DNA of 64,000 bases, taken from positions 1,860,001 to 1,924,000 of the forward strand of contig NZ_JPOG01000001.1 of assembly GCF_000733765.1 (NCBI RefSeq). The letters run 5' to 3'. Every line of letters starts with the position of its first letter. Position 1 is the stretch's first letter. The notes beneath the pieces were generated by a model that worked only from the letters and a program-made list of their open reading frames with translations, was not told where the DNA came from and searched no databases. Of this stretch, positions 57,976-64,000 are shown piece after piece. A program made the position numbers and the translations under genes. This DNA is from Algiphilus aromaticivorans DG1253 (lineage in GTDB: Bacteria > Pseudomonadota > Gammaproteobacteria > Nevskiales > Nevskiaceae).

Positions 57976-58415
57976 GCCAAGGCCTCCAGCCGAGCGATCG
58001 CCGCGTCGTACCAGCGCCGTCGCAGGCGGCCGATCAAGAAGCCGAGAATACCGGCCAACAGTCCGAGCACGGTGGTGTTGAAGGCTACCGTCACGGCCTG
58101 CGCCAGCACGTCCAGCTCGCCGCGCCCGAGTGCGGCCAGGCCCGGCCCGAGGGGAATCAGCGTGCCCATCAGCCCGAGCATCGGCCCGACCCGGGCCAAT
58201 AAATCCGCGCGGTCGATCCGCCGCCGCGCCCGCCGCGACAGCGTCCCGATCGATCCGCGCGCCTCCGCGCGCGCCAACCCGCCGGCCCGCTCGCCGAGCA
58301 GCAGCCCCAGCTCCCAGACCGCCAGCGCAATGAGCAGTAGCAGCGCGACGATGACCGGCTGCAGCAGCCAGCCGACGACGGCGTCCATGATCTCTAGAGA
58401 GGCCGAGGTGAACAT
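57972..58415 (-). CDS. MotA/TolQ/ExbB-type proton channel protein
   Basis: 147 residues from ATG 58415 (MFTSASLEIMDAVVGW); an upstream in-frame start at 58514 is not supported. Three membrane helices are visible (VIVALLLLIALAVWELGLLL; LLARVGPMLGLMGTLIPLG; AFNTTVLGLLAGILGFLIG) with the TolQ-type GPMLGLMGT and AFNTT motifs. Together with the DUF2149 protein it makes an ExbB/ExbD-like pair that can couple proton flow to envelope work. Coupled to that gene by overlap, downstream of the CobN-like gene. Confidence 0.88.
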   Translation of the reverse strand: MFTSASLEIMDAVVGWLLQPVIVALLLLIALAVWELGLLLGERAGGLARAEARGSIGTLSRRARRRIDRADLLARVGPMLGLMGTLIPLGPGLAALGRGELDVLAQAVTVAFNTTVLGLLAGILGFLIGRLRRRWYDAAIARLEALA

Positions 58416-59195
58416 CAGGAGATCTCCGCGTAACTGTTCATGAATAGCCCAAGTGGTGAGCCTGTTCAGCAGCAGCCGGTACGACCGTTTCCGCCCTGGG
58501 TTCCGCGCCCTCAAAGCATCCCGCTATCGAGCAGGCGCCCAGCCCGGCGCTCCGGCGCTGGTATACGGGGAACATGGAAGGCTCGTCGCTTCGCGACATC
58601 GCGCGAGGACGTCCGCGCCATTTGCGGCGATGTCGCGTAGCGACGAGCCGTCCCGGGTCGTGCCCTTGGAGGGGTGATGCGCGACCGACTTGCCAGTGGC
58701 AAGTCGCAGTGCGCATCACGGCTGGGCCAGGGAAGGCCCAGCCAGGGTCACTTGATGAGGTCCGGAAGACCGAATCTAGTGACCGCGGCAATCTTCGCGC
58801 GACACGTGGGCCGCGGTTGCCTGCCATCCATGGCGCTACTTTTTCGCTAAAACCAAACCCCGGCCCGGACGTCCTTGTCCGGGCGTTCGCCCGCTGCGAA
58901 GCGCCACTGGCGCTTCGGTCGGGCTCACCCGCGTCAGGCCGCCCGGCGGGCACACGGCTTTTGGTGACTTTTTGCCAAGACAAAAAGTCACCCGCGCCGG
59001 CGCCGACAGAGCATTCGACAGCGTCCAGCTTTACAAGCGCGGAACCGCGAGCGAGAACGGCTGTATAGCCAACAGATTCATCGCCAAGGGCTGCGCCGAT
59101 GCGAACCACCCTCTCCCACCACCCGCTTCGCGGGCGGTCCCCCCTCTCCCGCACAGCGGGAGAGGGAATACTTCGGCAACGGAGACGGTCGCGCA
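58416..59195. repeat. 780-bp gap filled with hairpin repeats
   Basis: No convincing gene. At least seven inverted repeats crowd 58580-59166: 58580-58649 (23-bp arms, one mismatch), 58675-58718 (nested), 58721-58742, 58863-58884, 58897-58917, 58963-58992 (12-bp arms GGTGACTTTTTG) and 59142-59166 (CCCTCTCCCGC arms, next to the CobN-like gene end). It looks like an accumulation of REP-type intergenic elements. The minus-strand open frame through it has repeat-like low-complexity text, not a protein. The last hairpin may terminate the CobN-like transcript. Confidence 0.8.
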
Positions 59196-62100
59196 TCACC
59201 CTCGCCTCCCGGCCCGAACGCCACCGAGCAACAAGATCAGAACCACCCCGGCAATCAACCAGGGCAACAGGCGCACCGCACCCTCAGCGGCCGCTTCCGC
59301 CTCCGCATCCTCCGAGGCACGGCGCTGCTCCTCGGGCTGCTTGCGCTGCGCATCGGCCGCTTCGTCGGCCTTCTGATCCACCCGGATCTCGGCAACGCTG
59401 GCCGGATCCGTCGCCCGCGGCTGCTCCGGCCGCCGCGCCGCATCGCGTACGGCGTTGAATGCCTCGCGCAACGCCTGGTCGTCGAGCCGCTCGGCTACCC
59501 AGTCCATCGTCGGATGATCCGGCGCGGTATGACCGCTGCCGGGCAGGCCGTGCTCGGCCACCAGCTCGGCAAAATCCGCCGCCAGCGCGTCGACGACAGC
59601 CGCCTCGGCCTCCCAGAAGCCGCGCTGGGCGGCGACCAGCAGGATGGCCTGCAGGTGCGTCTTGACATGCACCTTGTCGCCTTCGGCCAGGAAGTCGTCG
59701 AGGCCGATGTCGTGCCGGTCCTCCAGATAGACCTGGTGTACCTCGTCCCAGACCCAGGAGCGCACGATCTCGGGACTGGTGACCTGCCAGCCCCAGAGGT
59801 TGTCGATGAAATCGGCGGCCATCGTGCGCGCGCCGGCGTAGCCCTGCGCCATCAGCGGCTCCAGCCACTGCGGATTGAGATTGCGGCTGCGCAGCTCGCC
59901 GAGCAGGGCGCGCTCGGTGGACTCGACGCGGGCGTTGTCCGGGTCGGCGTATTGCAGAACGTTGTTGGCCGGCGCCTTGCCGGACAGCGACTCGACGGCC
60001 ATCGACAACCCGCCCTGGAAGTCGAAGCCGTCGTCGTTGTCGAGCAGGCCGTAGACATGGCTGGCGCGGCCGAGATAGCTGCGACCGACCTGCCGCAGGC
60101 GCTGCTCGAAGGCGTCGTGCGCAGCCGTGCCGTCGCGACCGCCGCCATAGGCGTGGCCCATGCGGCGGATATAGGCATCGGCCAGCTCGCCACGCGCGTC
60201 CCAGGCACCCGAGCGATCGGCCAGGCGGTTGACGCCGGCGCCGTAGGCCCCGGGCGTTGTCCCGAAGACGCGTAGGGCCGCATCGCGACCGGCGGCCTCG
60301 GCGCCGCGACCCTCGCCCATCAGCGCCTTGGTGTCGGCCACCCAGCTCGCCGCCACATCGTTGGCGGCCAGCGGCTCGTCGCCGGCTTCGCGCAGATCGT
60401 CCGGCAAGCTCTCCAGCGCCGCGTCGAGCGCACCGGCGAGCTGTGGGTGCTTGCTGCGAATGGTGCCGGCGCTGCCCGCCAGCGCCACGCGCACGGCACG
60501 GTCGAGCAGCGCGAGCTGGTCCTCGTAGAGATCGCGGAAGAGACCGGAGGTCGTGAAGAGCGCGTCGCGGCGGCGGCGGCCGTCGGTCAACGGCAGGCGC
60601 TGCAGGTCGGTGACGATACCGCGCGCATTCCAGACCGGCTTGACGCCCAGCATGTCCAGGCCGAAGGCGACCATCACGCCCTCGTCGCGCACGGTATCGG
60701 AGGCCCAGAGCACGATGGCCTCGCTGCCCTTGGCTTCGGCGTCGCCGCGGGCACGCGCTTCGGCGGCCAGCTCGCTGCCCAGCGACCAGGCGACGCGCGT
60801 GGGCACGAGATCGCTGGACAGCGCGTGGAAGTTGCGGCCGGTGGGCAGCACCTCCGGCGTGCGCAGGGGATCGTTGCCCTGCCCCGGCGGCACATAACGG
60901 CCTTCCAGGCCGGCGAGCAGATGCGCCATCTCCTCGCCCGGCGAGGCAACCAGCTTTTCTCGCCATGCCGGCTTGGCCTCGCCGTCGTCGCCGGCCATGG
61001 AGGTCAGCATGGTCTCCAGCGCCTCTTCATCCCAGTCGCGCCCGAAGACGTGCAGGCCCAGCGGCATGTGGCGTTCCTGCATCTCGGTCACGTAGTGGCC
61101 GACCTCGTGCACCAGCAACTCATCGTCGACGTCATTGAGCGAGACGCTCGGCGCATGCTCCGCATTCCCGTCGCCCTCTCCTCCGTGCTCGGCGGCAATC
61201 TCGCGCTCCAGCTCGCGCGCCAGATTCAGCTCCTCGACGCGGCTGCGCAGCCGCTCGACCGCGCGTTGGCGGGTCGGCGAATCGGGGTCGACGGCAGCCT
61301 CGAAGGTCTCCACCAGCTGGCGCAGTTCCAGCAGCTGGTCGTAGAGCTCGGTGGCCGCCAGCGGCGGTGTCAGATGGCTGATCATCACGCCCATCGCGCG
61401 GCGCTTGGCCTGGATGCCCTCGCCGACGCCATCGACGATGTAGGGATAGAGCACCGGCAGCGCACCGCCCAGGATGTCGGGGTAATCGTCGGCGGCCAGC
61501 CCCGCGCCGCGTCGCGGCAGGAACTCGCGCGTCGAGTGCCGGCCCAGGTAGACGAGCGCGTCGGCTTCGAAGTCCTCACGCAGCCAGCGATAGAAGGCGA
61601 CGTAGTGATGCGTGGGCGGGAAGCTGGTGTTGGCGTGCAGCAGTTCCTCCTTCAGCTCCCAGCCGCGCGGCGGCTGCGGACCGATGAAGATATTGCCGAA
61701 GCGCAGACCCGGAAAATGCAGCGCGCCGTCGTGCACCATGGCCTCACCCGGCGCCTCGCCCCAGCCGGAGAGACCCGGAATGCCAGTGCGGATCAGCGCA
61801 TCGCGCAGCTTCGCCAGATCCGCCTCGCTCGCTTCCTCGCGCAGCCGCGCCTCCCAGCCCCGCTCGAGCTGATCGAGCAGATCCAGCGCGCGATCGCGGG
61901 CGGGGTGCTCGAGCTCCTCCAGCAGGTGGCGCAGATCGGCGACGCCGCGCGCCAGCACGCGCTTGCCGATGGCCGGCGCTTCGGCTTCGACCGCTTCCAC
62001 CATGCGCGCATGCAAGAAGCCGATCGGGCCGTGCTCCAGCTCGGCGCGCACGCTGTCCGGCAGCGTCTCGAAATAGAGCTGATAGGCGTCGACCGGCATC

Positions 62101-63596
62101 GCCGGCACGCGTCCGTCAAGCTCGGCCAGCGCGTCGCGGTGCTCGGGCAAGTAGACGCCGCGGTCCTGAATCATCGACAGCAGCGCATCGCCATCCTTGG
62201 GCAGTTCGCCGGTGTCGTAGCCGGCCACCTGGAGGGCGCGCAGGATCTCCAGCAGCGATTCCGGCACATTCAGCTTGTCGGCGCCGATGTTCTGCCGGCC
62301 GGGCGGATGGTTGTAGTAAACCAGCGCGACGCGCTTGTCGGCGTTGTCGCGCGTGCGCAGCCTCTGCCAGCGCTGCAGGCGCTCGGCCATCATGTCCACG
62401 CGCTCGGCCACCGGCCGCGTCAGGCGCAGGCGCACGCCGGTGACCGGGTCGGTTTCCGACGGTCGCGCCACGGCCAGCACGATGGGGGCGATCATGCCCT
62501 GCAGCTCCGGCATCGCCAGTTTGTAGTGCACGGCATCGGCCGGCACGCCCTGCGCAGACAGACGCCACTCGGCCTCGCTGCGATCGGCGAGGCGCATGCC
62601 CTTGATGACCGGTACATCCAGGGCTTTCAAGGCCTTGGTCACCGCGCGCCGGCCCTCGCCACCGCCCACGGTGAAATCCTGCAGGCTGACGACCGCGCTC
62701 AACGCTGCCGGCGCCGCGCGCTCTGCCAGCGTCTCGACGGCCTCCACGCTCGCCCCGCCCCAGCGCGCCAGCACGCCGAAGCACTGCAACCCGCGCGTCT
62801 CCAGCGCGTCGCAGGCCGCGTCCAGCAGTTCGCGGTCGCCGGGCCGGTCGCCGGAGTCCAGGTCGAGCAGCGCCACCGCCGGGCCGTCAGCAAGATCCAG
62901 GTCCGCGGCATCGGCGTGCGCACGGCCGTCGCGGTAGTAGCGCAGCAGTGGCCGGGGGGTGACCTCGGGCACGGCAATGTCGTGGCCGGCACGCGCCAGC
63001 AGCCAGCGCATGAGCCCCTCGATATGTTCGGGGCTGCGGCCGCGATAGAAGGCGCGGCCTTCCAGCCAGGCGGCGTGCTCCGGGAAGGCTTCCTGCTGTG
63101 CGCGCAGATGTACCAGCGGGTCGGCACCGGCTTCCGGGTTCTGGGTGAGCGCGTCGATATCCGCGCCGCTGAATCCGGCGAGGAGCCGCTCACCATCGAG
63201 CCGCGACAGGCGCGTGATGTCGCGATCGCTATTGGTGGCGAGCACCGGCACATCGCGCCCCGGCGGCGCCTCGCGGAACAACCGCTGGATGCGCCCGACC
63301 TGATCACCGAAGACCGCGGCCATGACCACCGCATCGGCCTCGCGCCAGAGCGCGGCCACTTCGGCATCGCTCATGCCCGCGAGCTGCTCCGGCGTGCGCA
63401 GCCGCACTTCGTGCTCCGGATGCTGTTCGACAAAGAGCTCGGCCCCGGCGGCCATCTCCGCCGCGGAGCGCTCGGAGACGATGCCGGCAATGGTTGCCGC
63501 CTGCGCTGCACACGGGGCGAAGAGCAACGCCAAGAGCAAGCGAAGGGGGAACCGCAGATTTCTCAGATTGGAAAGATTGAAAGTCATGTTCTTCAT
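59196..63596 (-). CDS. cobN: CobN-like chelatase-family protein, secreted and membrane-anchored
   Basis: 1466 residues from ATG 63596. Signal peptide (LRLLLALLFAPCAAQA) at the start; one C-terminal helix (LLPWLIAGVVLILLLGG) then RAGRRG. The body is CobN/BchH-type: YYNHPPGRQNIGADKLNVPESLLEIL, PPTHHYVAFYRWLREDF, then LVYLGRHSTREFLPRRG where cytosolic CobN has GKHGNLEW, and GEGIQAKRRAMGVMISHLTPPL. So the catalytic domain should sit in the periplasm, unlike classical CobN. No CobS/CobT ATPase subunits lie nearby; an ExbB-like/DUF2149 pair does. It may chelate or dechelate a tetrapyrrole in the envelope. Overlaps cobC by ATGA. Confidence 0.88.
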   Translation of the reverse strand: MKNMTFNLSNLRNLRFPLRLLLALLFAPCAAQAATIAGIVSERSAAEMAAGAELFVEQHPEHEVRLRTPEQLAGMSDAEVAALWREADAVVMAAVFGDQVGRIQRLFREAPPGRDVPVLATNSDRDITRLSRLDGERLLAGFSGADIDALTQNPEAGADPLVHLRAQQEAFPEHAAWLEGRAFYRGRSPEHIEGLMRWLLARAGHDIAVPEVTPRPLLRYYRDGRAHADAADLDLADGPAVALLDLDSGDRPGDRELLDAACDALETRGLQCFGVLARWGGASVEAVETLAERAAPAALSAVVSLQDFTVGGGEGRRAVTKALKALDVPVIKGMRLADRSEAEWRLSAQGVPADAVHYKLAMPELQGMIAPIVLAVARPSETDPVTGVRLRLTRPVAERVDMMAERLQRWQRLRTRDNADKRVALVYYNHPPGRQNIGADKLNVPESLLEILRALQVAGYDTGELPKDGDALLSMIQDRGVYLPEHRDALAELDGRVPAMPVDAYQLYFETLPDSVRAELEHGPIGFLHARMVEAVEAEAPAIGKRVLARGVADLRHLLEELEHPARDRALDLLDQLERGWEARLREEASEADLAKLRDALIRTGIPGLSGWGEAPGEAMVHDGALHFPGLRFGNIFIGPQPPRGWELKEELLHANTSFPPTHHYVAFYRWLREDFEADALVYLGRHSTREFLPRRGAGLAADDYPDILGGALPVLYPYIVDGVGEGIQAKRRAMGVMISHLTPPLAATELYDQLLELRQLVETFEAAVDPDSPTRQRAVERLRSRVEELNLARELEREIAAEHGGEGDGNAEHAPSVSLNDVDDELLVHEVGHYVTEMQERHMPLGLHVFGRDWDEEALETMLTSMAGDDGEAKPAWREKLVASPGEEMAHLLAGLEGRYVPPGQGNDPLRTPEVLPTGRNFHALSSDLVPTRVAWSLGSELAAEARARGDAEAKGSEAIVLWASDTVRDEGVMVAFGLDMLGVKPVWNARGIVTDLQRLPLTDGRRRRDALFTTSGLFRDLYEDQLALLDRAVRVALAGSAGTIRSKHPQLAGALDAALESLPDDLREAGDEPLAANDVAASWVADTKALMGEGRGAEAAGRDAALRVFGTTPGAYGAGVNRLADRSGAWDARGELADAYIRRMGHAYGGGRDGTAAHDAFEQRLRQVGRSYLGRASHVYGLLDNDDGFDFQGGLSMAVESLSGKAPANNVLQYADPDNARVESTERALLGELRSRNLNPQWLEPLMAQGYAGARTMAADFIDNLWGWQVTSPEIVRSWVWDEVHQVYLEDRHDIGLDDFLAEGDKVHVKTHLQAILLVAAQRGFWEAEAAVVDALAADFAELVAEHGLPGSGHTAPDHPTMDWVAERLDDQALREAFNAVRDAARRPEQPRATDPASVAEIRVDQKADEAADAQRKQPEEQRRASEDAEAEAAAEGAVRLLPWLIAGVVLILLLGGVRAGRRG

Positions 63597-63627
63597 GAAT
63601 CTGCGTGCATCTGCGTAATCTGCGGTT
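63550..63627. repeat. 78-bp repeat with 11-bp inverted ends at the cobC/cobN junction
   Basis: AACCGCAGATT (63550-63560) and its perfect reverse complement AATCTGCGGTT (63617-63627) bracket the junction. Inside, ATCTGCG units repeat every 9-10 bp and AGATT units recur. The element encodes the last residues of CobC (PQITQMHADS) and the first of the CobN-like protein (NLSNLRNLR). It resembles a dispersed miniature repeat that inserted and was adopted as coding sequence. Confidence 0.65.
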
Positions 63628-64000
63628 GATGCGCTTTGAGACGATCGAGTGCGGCGTCCAGGCGCTGCAGACCTGCCGCATCTGGGGGCAAGCCGAAGCG
63701 CAGCGCCGGCGGTTCCTCGAAGGTGCGCGAGAGGATGCCCTGCCGGGCGAGCCGGTCCTGGATCGCCGCGGCTTGCGGATGCGGGCAGTAGCGGAAGAGC
63801 GCGGTGCCACCGGCCACAATCAACCCGTGCCGTTGCAGCACGGCATCCAGCGCGGCGGCCTGAGCGGCCAGCGCCTCGCGCGTGGCGTGTTGCCAGTCGC
63901 GATCGGCCAGGGCACGGGCCAGCACCCAGCGTGCCGGGTGGCTGACGGCCCAAGGCCCGAGCTGCGCTTCCAGCTCGTCACACAAGGCCGGCGGTCCGAA
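63593..64000 (-). CDS. cobC: CobC-type threonine-phosphate decarboxylase, C-terminal part (runs off the window)
   Basis: About 135 C-terminal residues of a PLP-dependent class I/II aminotransferase-fold protein: FGPPALCDELEAQLGPWAVSHPARWV, then GGTALFRYCPHPQAAAIQDRLARQGILSRTFEEPPALRFGLP. These fit CobC (CobD of Salmonella), which makes the aminopropanol-phosphate linker of cobalamin. The catalytic Lys lies beyond base 64000. The last ~10 residues come from the 78-bp repeat. The stop overlaps the CobN-like start (ATGA). Confidence 0.88.
   Translation of the reverse strand, partial: FGPPALCDELEAQLGPWAVSHPARWVLARALADRDWQHATREALAAQAAALDAVLQRHGLIVAGGTALFRYCPHPQAAAIQDRLARQGILSRTFEEPPALRFGLPPDAAGLQRLDAALDRLKAHQPQITQMHADS

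Noticed and set aside
58416-59195. Cobalamin riboswitch upstream of the ExbB-like gene
   Set aside because: GCCACTGG occurs by chance within hairpins, but the conserved B12 box (AGYCxGGAGACCNGCC) and the P3-P6 arrangement are absent.
58438-59199. 253-codon minus-strand open frame in the cob gap
   Set aside because: It runs through the hairpin repeats, has repeat-type sequence and no ribosome site. I treat the region as intergenic repeats.
60447-63629. 1060-codon plus-strand frame opposite the CobN-like gene
   Set aside because: Shadow of a long GC-rich gene on the other strand. It is rich in Gln/Arg/His/Val without recognisable motifs.

Overview
The window is GC-rich chromosomal DNA from a gammaproteobacterium. 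The pointers are an hrcA-grpE-dnaK-dnaJ heat-shock cluster with sigma-32-type promoters, recN, a divergent fur/bamE pair, rnfH, smpB and ssrA (tag ANDDNYALAA), a 180-kDa-class NAD-glutamate dehydrogenase, zapE, xerD-dsbC and an aerobic-type cob gene set. The gene mix (hrcA in the dnaK operon, AidB-like acyl-CoA dehydrogenase, large secreted hydrolase lipoprotein) resembles the Nevskiales/Xanthomonadales side of the class, but that placement is an inference and no rRNA is present to confirm it.

Layout. 1-10.5 kb is core genome: chaperone operon on the minus strand, nadK-recN, fur, bamE, rnfH, a sodium:neurotransmitter-symporter-family transporter, smpB and tmRNA. 10.48-28.06 kb is a 17.6-kb genomic island in the 3' end of ssrA. 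It is bounded by a perfect 19-bp direct repeat and carries a P4-type tyrosine integrase next to the left end, and matching tandem pairs of TGGGGGCATA sites at both ends. Inside are an ArdC/IrrE-like metallopeptidase gene split by an IS256-family element (8-bp target duplication, reading frame restored by its removal), an AlpA regulator, an unknown 416-residue protein, a small zinc-motif protein, a type I restriction-modification system (hsdM, hsdS, an orphan antitoxin, hsdR), an mrr stub, and a three-gene operon with overlapping cistrons encoding a DUF3732 ABC ATPase, a middle component and a nuclease-like effector (ABC-three-component type).

28.1-36.4 kb holds an acyl-CoA module: two crotonases divergent from an AidB-like acyl-CoA dehydrogenase, a PaaX-type regulator, an amidohydrolase and a TetR regulator, followed by an outer-membrane beta-barrel and a Nudix hydrolase. 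36.4-53.9 kb is mixed housekeeping: fdxA, a lipobox-bearing dsbC, xerD, an acyltransferase/FAD-oxidase/zapE operon, NAD-GDH, a maleylacetoacetate-isomerase-like GST, a FabR-like regulator, a 2OG-Fe oxygenase and a 938-residue lipoprotein hydrolase.

53.85-64 kb is a minus-strand cobalamin region: cobC (cut by the window end), a CobN-like protein with a signal peptide and a C-terminal membrane anchor, a MotA/TolQ/ExbB-type protein, a DUF2149 protein with an ExbD-like transmembrane Asp motif, then cobQ, cobU, cobT and cobS, mostly with overlapping ends. The envelope-located CobN-like protein paired with an ExbB/ExbD-type motor, without ATPase chelatase subunits nearby, is one of the two most interesting parts of the window; the three-component defence-like operon in the island is the other. 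A 78-bp repeat with 11-bp inverted ends forms the cobC/cobN junction, and a dense cluster of hairpin repeats fills the 780-bp gap after the CobN-like gene.
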